The position numbers and the translations under genes are program-made. Below the pieces are notes generated by a model. That model made no database searches, was not told the DNA's origin, and was given only the letters and a program-made list of their open reading frames with translations. Below, one piece after another: positions 34,360 to 40,866 of a DNA stretch of 40,866 bases. The number at the start of each line of letters is the position of its first letter. The stretch's first letter is position 1. This DNA is from Gammaproteobacteria bacterium (GTDB lineage: Bacteria > Pseudomonadota > Gammaproteobacteria > HyVt-429), in NCBI GenBank assembly GCA_022340345.1, contig JAJDOE010000076.1:1-40866 (forward strand), in the 5' to 3' direction.

Positions 34360-34402
34360 CCCGCGCTGCGGGCACGCTGCCCGGCGTCTGCATGGCATGC
34401 AG
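34359..34402 (+). other. two tandem hairpins between the small gene and the transport operon
   Basis: GCCCGC-GCT-GCGGGC (34359-34373) and CTGCAT-GGC-ATGCAG (34388-34402) are each perfect 6-bp stems with 3-base loops. Neither is followed by a T-run. They could block processing or affect translation of the downstream gene. Confidence 0.4.
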
Positions 34403-34449
34403 CCACCTCAGTGCGCCACCCTGTTTTCTGCCTTACCATACGGATACCC

Positions 34450-34812
34450 ATGGCGATTGTTGACGATGATCCACCGGCTGGCGGGCTAATAAGCATCTCC
34501 CCCAACTCCCCCTACTACGGCCTGGCGAAATTCTATTCTCCCGAGCCGTTCAGCTGGCGGGACGACTTTGGTCTCAGCTGGAAGGTGGGACAGCTGCTGG
34601 CGCTGGGGGCATTGAGTATTTATCTCTACCTGCTTCTGCTGCGATTCGAACACCTGCTGGTAAAAATCGCGGTTCAGGTGCAGCAGGGTGACCACTCCGC
34701 ATTCCTGGTTCCGATCGTGATATCGCTGGTGTTTTCCCTGGTACACGGCGGGTTTACCAGCCGGTTCTGGGAAGTCGCCGGCATCCAGCCCAGTAACAGC
34801 AAAGAGAAATAG
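34450..34812 (+). CDS. small two-TM membrane protein partnered with TSUP permease
   Basis: A 120-residue protein of unknown family. The N-terminal 45 residues are soluble (SPNSPYYGLAKFYSPEPFSWRDDFG). TM1 is LLALGALSIYLYLLLL, then a short linker (QVQQGDHSAF) and TM2 PIVISLVFSLVHGGF, ending in a polar tail. Start ATG 34450 has a weak GGA upstream; a GTG at 34411 is the alternative. It ends only 2 bp before the TSUP gene, so it is very likely a co-translated partner of that permease. Confidence 0.75.
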   Translation: MAIVDDDPPAGGLISISPNSPYYGLAKFYSPEPFSWRDDFGLSWKVGQLLALGALSIYLYLLLLRFEHLLVKIAVQVQQGDHSAFLVPIVISLVFSLVHGGFTSRFWEVAGIQPSNSKEK

Positions 34813-34814
34813 GC

Positions 34815-35897
34815 ATGGAAGTCACGCTGTTCCTGGAACTTACCTCCACCAACGTAGCCATCCTGCTGGCAGTGGGTTTCGTTGGCGGGCTGGTAAGCGG
34901 CTTCATCGGATCGGGCGGGGCATTTGTACTGACACCAGCGATGATGAGCCTGGGCGTACCGGGAATCGTTGCCGTCGCCAGTAATATGGCGCACAAATTT
35001 CCCAAGGCCCTGGTGGGCTCCATCAAGCGAGCGAAATACGGCCAGGTGGACCTGAAGCTGGGAATTGTCATGGGGCTTTTTGCCGAAGCGGGGGTCTTCG
35101 CCGGCAAGGTGGTCATGACCCGGATCCGGGATGCATTTGGCGATACCGGTACCGACCTGTATGTATCCGCCGTATTCGTAGTGGTCCTGGCGGTAGTCGG
35201 AATTTTCGTACTGCGCGACGGTATCCGCGAACGTGAATCGCACCAGCAAGCGGGCGGCGCCCCGGTCCCACCCACTCGCCGCCTTGCCCGCTGGGTGCAA
35301 TCGATCGAGATTCCGGGAACCATGATCTACCTGAAGTCGGTCGATGCCCGTGTTTCCGTTCTGTTCATCGCTCCACTGGGTTTCGCGACCGGACTGCTGG
35401 CAGCATCCATCGCGGTCGGTGGTTTCATCGGCGTACCAGCCATGATGTATGTCATCGGACTTCCCGCGGTGATGGCGACGGCGACCGAACTGGTCGTGGC
35501 ATTCGTCATGGGCCTGGGAGGCAGCATCTTCTATGCATGGGACGGTTTCGTGGATGTGCGCTTGTCCATGATCATCCTGGCGGCATCCCTGTTTGGCGTA
35601 CAACTGGGCGCCATCGGCACCACTTACGTAAAGGACTACACGGTCAAATCCGTGATGGCCTCCATCATGCTGATCGTGCTGGTGAGCCGGCTGGCCAAAC
35701 TGCCCGTCTACCTTTCGGACCTGGAATACCTGGATAGACTCGGGTCCGGCACCGAGGCGTTCCTGGATTTTGTCAGCTTCGCGACGCTGGCGGGTGCTTT
35801 GTTGTTTGGCGGCATCTTCATTCTCTACTCGCTGGTTCGGGGAATTATCGAACACAAGGGGCGAATAGGCTCCTTGAAGGAACTCCCCGCGGACTGA
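34815..35897 (+). CDS. TSUP (TauE/SafE) family membrane permease
   Basis: A 360-residue protein with about eight TM helices in two halves, each opening with a TSUP-type repeat (GFVGGLVSGFIGSGGAFVLTP and the GLLAASIAVGGFIGVPAMMY block). TSUP proteins export or import sulfur-containing anions such as sulfite, sulfoacetate or thiosulfate. This member has an extended central loop and a long C-terminus after the last pair of helices. ATG 34815 is 2 bp after the small two-TM gene. A SulP transporter follows 105 bp later, so inorganic or organosulfur anion transport is the best inference. Confidence 0.9.
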   Translation: MEVTLFLELTSTNVAILLAVGFVGGLVSGFIGSGGAFVLTPAMMSLGVPGIVAVASNMAHKFPKALVGSIKRAKYGQVDLKLGIVMGLFAEAGVFAGKVVMTRIRDAFGDTGTDLYVSAVFVVVLAVVGIFVLRDGIRERESHQQAGGAPVPPTRRLARWVQSIEIPGTMIYLKSVDARVSVLFIAPLGFATGLLAASIAVGGFIGVPAMMYVIGLPAVMATATELVVAFVMGLGGSIFYAWDGFVDVRLSMIILAASLFGVQLGAIGTTYVKDYTVKSVMASIMLIVLVSRLAKLPVYLSDLEYLDRLGSGTEAFLDFVSFATLAGALLFGGIFILYSLVRGIIEHKGRIGSLKELPAD

Positions 35898-36002
35898 CAT
35901 CGATCCACTACCGTAACCGGTCACTTTCGACCTTCCGTATCCGGCCACACCGTTGCGATTGCGGTCCGGAGCCGTTGCACCACAGATAGATTATTCATCG
36001 CC

Positions 36003-37817
36003 ATGCGCAAAAAAGCATCGTCTTCCGATTCCCTACGCCGCACCTGGATACGGCGTGCCTTCCCGTTTCTGCGCTGGTCATCCAGGGTGACCAAGGACAC
36101 CCTGGGCCCGGACCTGCTGGCCGCGCTTACCGGAGCGCTGGTCGTACTGCCACAGGGCGTCGCCTTCGCAACGATTGCCGGCATGCCGCCGGAGTATGGG
36201 CTGTACGCCGGGATGGTGCCGGCCGTCGTTGCCGCCCTGTACGGATCATCCTGGCACCTGGTTTCCGGACCGACTACCGCGGCATCCGTGGTCATGTTGT
36301 CCGCGCTCAGTCCGCTGGCGGCTCCCGGCTCCGCGGAGTACGTGGCTCTCGCGTTGACGCTGACGCTCATGGTGGGCGTGATTCAGCTGACCATGGGCGT
36401 GGCGCGCCTGGGGACGCTTGTGAATTTCATTTCCCATTCCGTCCTGGTGGGATTTACCGCCGGCGCAGCCATCCTTATCGCTGCCAAGCAGGCCAATAAC
36501 TTTTTTGGCCTGGACATCGGTGGCGACCTGCACGTGTACGAGATCATCGTGGAGACCACCCGGCATTTGCTCGAGGCTCATCCCGCGGTGACCTTTGTTG
36601 CGCTGGTTACCCTGCTCACAGGAGTTATCGTCAAGAGATTATTTAAACGGTTTCCTTCGATGCTCGCCGCGATGATCGCCGGCAGTCTCGTCGGCGTAGC
36701 TCTCAACGCGTTTTTCGGCGCCGAGACCACCGGTATCCAAATGGTTGGTGCGTTGCCGGCCCAGGCCCCCCCGCTATCCATGCCGAGCTTTTCGCTCAAC
36801 GTGCTTCGCGATCTCGGTTCGGCCGCCCTTGCCATGACCCTGTTCGCACTCACGGAAGCGGTGTCCATCGCGCGTTCGATTTCAATTCGCTCGGGACAGG
36901 TCATTGACGGAAACCAGGAATTCATTGGCCAAGGGCTGTCGAATATCGTTGGCAGCTTTTTTTCCGCTTATGTCGCCACCGGTTCCTTCAATCGAAGCGG
37001 GCTGAACTATGACGCCGGGGCGCAAACGCCGCTGGCCGCGATCTTCGCCGCGGTTTTCCTGCTCATCATCGTGCTGATGGTGGCGCCGATGACCGCCTAC
37101 CTGCCGGTGGCCGCGATGGCGGGTATTCTGTTTCTGGTTGGCTGGCGGCTGGTGGACTTTGTAAGTATTCGCACCATTTTGCGCGCCAGCAAGACCGAAA
37201 GCACGATCATGGTGGTGACCTTCCTGTCCACGCTGTTTCTGGACCTGGAATCCGCCATTTTTATCGGCGTTCTTTTCTCCCTGACGCTGTACCTGAGAAC
37301 CACCTCGCGGCCACGCGTCATTTCCCGGGTCCCGGATCCGACCGACGAGAAGCGTAAATTTGCCACCAGCACCAAGCTGCCGGATTGCCCGCAACTACGC
37401 ATGGTTCGAATCGATGATTCGCTCTACTTTGGCGCCGTCCCGCACGTGCGGGAGATTTTTTCCCGTATCCGACAGCACTACCCGCAGCAAAAATTTCTGC
37501 TGCTGCTGGCCCAGGGAATCAACCACGTCGACGTGGCGGGCGCGGAAATGCTCGCCGAAGAAGCCGAGGCGCGTCACAAGATGGGGGGAGCGCTGTATTT
37601 GTACCGGCTCAAGGACACCAAGATCCTGGACCGGACCGGGTACATGCAACACATGGGCGGTACGCATAGTTTTGACTCCAAGGGCGCGGCGATTCGGGAG
37701 ATCCTTCCCAATCTGGATTCGGAAGTCTGCCGCACCTGCGAAAGTCGCATTTTCCTGGAGTGCCGCCTGATGAAAGGCGGTGCCCCGGAAGCCGAGCAAA
37801 AGGATGAAAAACAGTAA
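36003..37817 (+). CDS. SulP-family anion transporter with STAS domain
   Basis: A 604-residue protein. About 12-14 TM helices (residues 40-430) include the SulP block LPQGVAFATIAGMPPEYGLYAGMVP and TGSFNRSGLNYDAGA. The STAS domain (about 460-570) has the helix LLAQGINHVDVAGAEML, with Gly-Ile-Asn where many have a Ser-containing loop. A Cys-rich tail VCRTCESRIFLEC lies near residues 580-592. SulP proteins carry sulfate, bicarbonate or other anions; substrate here is unknown. It is 105 bp after the TSUP gene and overlaps the channel gene by 14 bp. Confidence 0.93.
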   Translation: MRKKASSSDSLRRTWIRRAFPFLRWSSRVTKDTLGPDLLAALTGALVVLPQGVAFATIAGMPPEYGLYAGMVPAVVAALYGSSWHLVSGPTTAASVVMLSALSPLAAPGSAEYVALALTLTLMVGVIQLTMGVARLGTLVNFISHSVLVGFTAGAAILIAAKQANNFFGLDIGGDLHVYEIIVETTRHLLEAHPAVTFVALVTLLTGVIVKRLFKRFPSMLAAMIAGSLVGVALNAFFGAETTGIQMVGALPAQAPPLSMPSFSLNVLRDLGSAALAMTLFALTEAVSIARSISIRSGQVIDGNQEFIGQGLSNIVGSFFSAYVATGSFNRSGLNYDAGAQTPLAAIFAAVFLLIIVLMVAPMTAYLPVAAMAGILFLVGWRLVDFVSIRTILRASKTESTIMVVTFLSTLFLDLESAIFIGVLFSLTLYLRTTSRPRVISRVPDPTDEKRKFATSTKLPDCPQLRMVRIDDSLYFGAVPHVREIFSRIRQHYPQQKFLLLLAQGINHVDVAGAEMLAEEAEARHKMGGALYLYRLKDTKILDRTGYMQHMGGTHSFDSKGAAIREILPNLDSEVCRTCESRIFLECRLMKGGAPEAEQKDEKQ

Positions 37818-38325
37818 GGGCGCTCCCGGACGAGCCCTGAGGTTATTCCGGGATATGGTCCAACATACCCCGGTCCTGCAACTCGCGTTCCTGCTGGTCG
37901 TTCTATGGATGCTGTTCGCGGCCGCGCTCTACTGGGCCGAACGCGGGGCAGACGGTACGACGATTGATTCCTACGGACGGGCCCTGTACTGGGGAATCGC
38001 CGCCTTCTCGACAGCGGGAATAGCCAACATGCCCGTGAACGGGATTTCCGAAGTGATTGGCGCCGTCTGGATCGTATTGGGTTCCATGCTTTTTTTTGGC
38101 GCTATCGTGGCGACGGTAACTACCTACTTCATGCGCCCCATGCAACGCCCATCGAAGCGCATCATTGAAACGATTGAATACAATCTTGAACAGCTTGATG
38201 ACTTGTCCGTCGACGATCTGGAATTGCTCCGGCATACCACCGATTCCCTGATCAAGCACGTTGAGAACCTGAAGAACCGACAATTGCAGCTCGCCAAAAA
38301 ACAGGCGGACGGCGAAACGGACTAG
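37804..38325 (+). CDS. two-TM ion-channel-like protein with altered selectivity filter
   Basis: A 173-residue protein. TM1 (about 25-44), a pore-helix/filter segment (ALYWGIAAFSTAGIANMP, about 60-77), TM2 (about 84-110) and a long C-terminal coiled coil (120-168). The layout is that of KcsA-like Ion_trans_2 channels, but the filter is TAGIAN instead of TVGYGD, so K+ selectivity is doubtful. ATG 37804 overlaps the end of the SulP gene; a GTG at 37780 is the alternative. Overlap with the SulP gene suggests coupled synthesis. Confidence 0.8.
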   Translation: MKNSKGAPGRALRLFRDMVQHTPVLQLAFLLVVLWMLFAAALYWAERGADGTTIDSYGRALYWGIAAFSTAGIANMPVNGISEVIGAVWIVLGSMLFFGAIVATVTTYFMRPMQRPSKRIIETIEYNLEQLDDLSVDDLELLRHTTDSLIKHVENLKNRQLQLAKKQADGETD

Positions 38326-38393
38326 CGCGTACCCACCGACAAACCGCGGCGATCTGGCTGGCGGTATCCGCGTTTCGCGCAGCGCCTGGGGCG

Positions 38394-38552
38394 CTAGCGA
38401 TCCCGCCAGAATTTCTGCATTTCAATAAACGTAAAAGACGCCGACCAGGTAATCAGCACCAGGCCCAGCAGGCTCTCCACGTCGGCAAGGAATCGCACGG
38501 CGCCCACGGGGTACAGGTCGCCAAAGCCGGCGGTGGCGGATCCGTTCAGTCC
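38394..38552 (-). pseudogene. C-terminal remnant of a K+ channel
   Basis: On the minus strand, directly downstream of the 102-residue gene, a frame reads ATAGFGDLYPVGAVRFLA followed by a TM2-like helix (LLGLVLITWSASFTFIEM) and a stop codon. This is the filter and second helix of a two-TM K+ channel (usual form TVGFGDLYP). TM1 and the pore helix are missing, and the frame runs upstream into the other gene without homology. It looks like the 3' end of a deleted or rearranged gene, not an expressed protein. Confidence 0.75.
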
Positions 38553-38854
38553 GGTTTGCGGGGCCGCTTCAGTTGGTCCAGCGAGACCTGGACCGGACCC
38601 GCCGCCCGATTTCCCCGGGGCTCGTCCACATAATACGGTCGGTCGCCAGCACCGGTTTTCGCCGCGCCGGCAAGCTGTTGTTCGCGCTCGCTGATCAGCA
38701 CCAGACAATTGCGAAGATTCGCGATGGTTTCCTCGCTCAGGGGATGCTTCATGCCCGGTTCGGTTGCGGTGTCCTTGATCACCTGGGTGAGTGCGAATTT
38801 TACCGCGCGCAGAATGCGGGTTTCTGGTTCGATCGTGTTTTCGGGTTTGCTCAT
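38546..38854 (-). CDS. small conserved gammaproteobacterial protein
   Basis: A 102-residue soluble protein with a helical core (ILRAVKFALTQVIKDTATEPGMKHPLS) and a Y-V-DEP-R segment. Similar proteins of about 100 residues exist in gammaproteobacteria and are sometimes labelled ScpA in databases without good reason (from memory). Function unknown. Its ATG overlaps the stop of the upstream epimerase gene (ATGA). Its 3' end abuts the K+-channel remnant. Confidence 0.8.
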   Translation of the reverse strand: MSKPENTIEPETRILRAVKFALTQVIKDTATEPGMKHPLSEETIANLRNCLVLISEREQQLAGAAKTGAGDRPYYVDEPRGNRAAGPVQVSLDQLKRPRKPD

Positions 38855-39777
38855 TCCGTGAGGGTACCCCGTGACGCAGCCGGGTGCGACACCAGGCTGG
38901 CGGTGATGCCGCGGGCCAGACCCGCATGCAGGAATTTCACGCCCAGCCGGTCGCGGGCCTTGCGGTTGCTGATGCGCCGCGACTCGGAAAGGTAGGAGAG
39001 CATTTCCGGGCTGAGAACCGTTTTCGCCTGGTCCATGGAAATCACCGGCGGTCGGGGCAGGCCCAGCGCATCCGCGACGGCGAAAAAGTATCCGGTCATG
39101 GTGCCGGGTTGTCCGTCACAGGCATTGTAGGCTTCAGCATTGACTCCGCGTTCTCCAGCGGCAATCGCCAATTCCACCAGGTCGTCCACGAAGATGCGAT
39201 TGGTGTAACCGCACTCCCTCTCGCGCAATACCGGTTCACCACGACGGATACGCGCCTCTGGCAGGCGCCCGGGTCCGTAGATTGAGGACACCCGGAGGAT
39301 CACGTGTTGCACGCCATTCGCCTCGCACCAGCCGGCCAACCCCGTCTCCGCGTCAGCGCGTCGCTGCGCCCGCTCCGCGGCGGGCGCCAGCGGCTCGCTT
39401 TCGTCGATCCACTGGCCACCGCTGTCACCGTATACGCCGGTAGTGCTGAAATACACGATCCGCCTCGGCTGCGACGTCGCGCCGGCCAGCAGTCGGCGCA
39501 GTCGCGTATCCCGGTGCCCGACGCGAGGCGGCGGAACCAGGTAGTACACCAGCGCGCCGGTCCAGTCCGGAATCGGTGATGACAGCTCGTCCAGGTCGCA
39601 CACCCGGACCGTGATGCCGTGCTCCTCCAGCCGTCGGGCCGATTCCGCACTGCGCACGACACCGGCTACCGTCGCGCCGCGTTCGCGCCATGCGCGCGCC
39701 AGGCGCTCCCCGGTATAGCCACAACCAAAAATTATCACCCGCGACGGGTCTGGCCGGGTTTCGGCATCCGCTACCAT
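38851..39777 (-). CDS. NAD(P)-dependent epimerase/reductase of the extended SDR type
   Basis: A 308-residue cytoplasmic protein. The Rossmann motif is FGCGYTG (GxGxxG, about residues 15-21), followed by YFSTTGVYGDSGGQWIDES, SSIYGPGRLP, and NRIFVDDLVELAIAA. It resembles the YeeZ-like group. The classical Tyr-xxx-Lys is not obvious. Substrate unknown. ATG 39777 was chosen because upstream frame loses homology. It is divergent from the M17 aminopeptidase. Confidence 0.85.
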   Translation of the reverse strand: MVADAETRPDPSRVIIFGCGYTGERLARAWRERGATVAGVVRSAESARRLEEHGITVRVCDLDELSSPIPDWTGALVYYLVPPPRVGHRDTRLRRLLAGATSQPRRIVYFSTTGVYGDSGGQWIDESEPLAPAAERAQRRADAETGLAGWCEANGVQHVILRVSSIYGPGRLPEARIRRGEPVLRERECGYTNRIFVDDLVELAIAAGERGVNAEAYNACDGQPGTMTGYFFAVADALGLPRPPVISMDQAKTVLSPEMLSYLSESRRISNRKARDRLGVKFLHAGLARGITASLVSHPAASRGTLTE

Positions 39778-39860
39778 GTGCCCACTGTCGCACCACGAAA
39801 CCGGACCAGGCAATAGCCGAGCCTTGCCAGCGCGCGTACCGGCCCGGTATGTTGCGCGCC

Positions 39861-39971
39861 ATGATTCCCTCCGCCCGGCTCGCCGCTGCCCTGGCCCTGC
39901 TGGCGGACCCGCTCGCCGAGGTGCGGGAGATCGCCGCCGAAGCACTGCTTCCGATAAAGGAACGACCATGA
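39861..39971 (+). CDS. possible small HEAT-like ORF overlapping the aminopeptidase start
   Basis: A 36-residue frame (start ATG 39861, or ATG 39849 for 40 residues) ends by ATGA overlap with the aminopeptidase start. It reads as two helices (ARLAAALALLADPLAEV, REIAAEALLPI), like one HEAT repeat. There is no Shine-Dalgarno. It may be an untranslated leader or a chance frame. Confidence 0.3.
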   Translation: MIPSARLAAALALLADPLAEVREIAAEALLPIKERP

Positions 39972-40866
39972 AATGCCTGATCCCCAAGACCGCCAACAGC
40001 CGGCCGCTGTTCCCGGTGGACGCGGCAAATTTGCCGCACTGGCTTGCTTCCCGGGATGCCGCCACCCGGCGCTTCCTGCTCGGCTGCGGCTTTGACGCCA
40101 GCGCCGGCAGCCTGTGTGCCCTGCCCGGCGGCGATGGCCACCCGAGTGGATTTGCTTTTGGCTTCGACCCGCAGGACCCCTGGTCGCTGGCCGTCCTGCC
40201 GGACAAGCTTCCACCGGGAAATTATCACCTGCAAGGGGGCGCCATACCGGCGGACAGCATGGCGCTGGCCTGGTATCTGGCCTGCTACCGTTTCGACCGG
40301 TACCGCCAGCCGGTGAAAAACCGGGCGGAACGCAAGCCGCCGTGCCTGGTCACGGAGCGCGTGGTGCGTCAGCGGGTGGAGCCCATCGCCGAGGCGATCT
40401 GCCTGACACGGGACCTGATCAACACTCCGGCGGAGGACATGCTGCCCCGCCACCTTGCGCAGGTAGTGGCGAAGCTGGCGGCGGATTTTGGCGGCGGATT
40501 TTCCGAGACCGTGGGCAAACAACTGCTGCGGAGCAACTTTCCCTCCATCCATGCGGTGGGGCGGGCCAGCGCCGACGAGCCGCGATTGCTGGATCTTCGC
40601 TGGGGCGATGCCCGGGCGCCACGCATCACCCTGGTGGGCAAGGGCGTGTGTTTCGATACCGGCGGCCTGGACCTCAAGCCCTCCCGTTTCATGCGCATGA
40701 TGAAAAAGGACATGGGTGGTGCGGCCCACGCCATCGGGCTGGCGCGATGGATCATGCACACCCGCCTGCCGGTACGTCTGCGGCTGCTGATACCCGCGGT
40801 GGAAAACGCGGTTTCCGGCAATGCCCTGCGACCCGGCGATGTCATTGCATCGCGCAAGGGCCTTTC
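39968..40866 (+). CDS. M17 leucyl aminopeptidase family protein (partial)
   Basis: The 299 residues inside the window belong to a cytosolic aminopeptidase of family M17 (PepA/PepB type), which releases N-terminal residues using two metal ions. The N-terminal domain is shorter and unlike PepA. The catalytic domain has LINTPAEDM, VGKGVCFDTGGLDLKPS, MKKDMGGAA and the beginning of PAVENAVSGNALRPGDV. The Lys and Asp metal ligands in these motifs are present. ATG 39968 has AAGGA seven bases upstream. The rest lies outside the window. Confidence 0.93.
   Translation, partial: MKCLIPKTANSRPLFPVDAANLPHWLASRDAATRRFLLGCGFDASAGSLCALPGGDGHPSGFAFGFDPQDPWSLAVLPDKLPPGNYHLQGGAIPADSMALAWYLACYRFDRYRQPVKNRAERKPPCLVTERVVRQRVEPIAEAICLTRDLINTPAEDMLPRHLAQVVAKLAADFGGGFSETVGKQLLRSNFPSIHAVGRASADEPRLLDLRWGDARAPRITLVGKGVCFDTGGLDLKPSRFMRMMKKDMGGAAHAIGLARWIMHTRLPVRLRLLIPAVENAVSGNALRPGDVIASRKGL

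Noticed and set aside
38381..38395. AGCGCC-TGG-GGCGCT hairpin between the channel gene and the channel remnant as a terminator
   Set aside because: No T-run on either strand.
1..40866. tRNA, rRNA, CRISPR arrays, transposases or phage genes
   Set aside because: None recognised by eye; gaps between genes are short and lack cloverleaf or regularly spaced repeats. A dedicated search (for example tRNAscan or Infernal) could still find small RNAs.

Overview
The window is about 41 kb of GC-rich (roughly 62-65% by eye) chromosomal DNA from a gammaproteobacterium. Gene order supports this: hemA-prfA-prmC with a divergent TPR lipoprotein, and recG/ridA/spoT/rpoZ/gmk/yicC/rph/rdgB, both resemble Pseudomonas and related purple or sulfur gammaproteobacteria. 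Glutathione reductase, a GFA-family protein and UbiA fit a respiring, ubiquinone- and glutathione-using proteobacterium. The species cannot be named from the sequence. No rRNA, tRNA, CRISPR array, phage or transposase gene was seen.

Layout. 0-5.5 kb: a divergent TPR lipoprotein, a CstA-like membrane protein and the heme/translation-termination operon hemA-prfA-prmC. 5.6-7.1 kb: an autoregulated-looking TetR, a cold-shock protein and a small basic protein, with two intrinsic terminators. 7.1-11.6 kb: a leftward operon (DUF4124-glutaredoxin, xthA, a cNMP/cNMP/rhodanese protein, GNAT) divergent from gor. 11.6-16.5 kb: a leftward BNR-repeat protein and aroE, then an OmpR-type two-component system divergent from a Spy/CpxP-like periplasmic protein, with a GTAAC-N5-GTAAC box between them. 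16.6-20.2 kb: the AmmeMemoRadiSam system, with the radical SAM protein (AmrS) leftward, a fused Memo-AMMECR1 protein rightward and a MITE/REP-like inverted repeat between them; a GFA protein and an exported unknown follow AmrS. 20.2-28.3 kb: leftward housekeeping genes yicC-gmk-rpoZ-spoT, ridA-recG-ubiA and an orphan ParA. 28.4-31.6 kb: rightward Ser/Thr kinase, PP2C phosphatase, rph, rdgB. 31.7-33.8 kb: leftward HD-GYP protein and DUF4892/OmpA protein. 34.0-38.3 kb: a rightward accessory transport cluster (small exported protein on a predicted leaderless mRNA, small two-TM protein, TSUP permease, SulP-STAS transporter, two-TM channel with an altered filter). 38.4-40.9 kb: a K+-channel remnant, a small conserved protein, an NAD-dependent epimerase and the start of an M17 aminopeptidase.

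Many neighbours overlap by ATGA or GTGA (cNMP/rhodanese-GNAT, BNR-aroE, RR-HK, GFA-unknown, ridA-recG, kinase-phosphatase, rph-rdgB, epimerase-small protein), so much of the window is built of translationally coupled pairs. The least ordinary parts are the 34-38.5 kb transport/channel cluster and the Memo-AMMECR1/AmrS locus. Functional statements about these two are inference from family and context.
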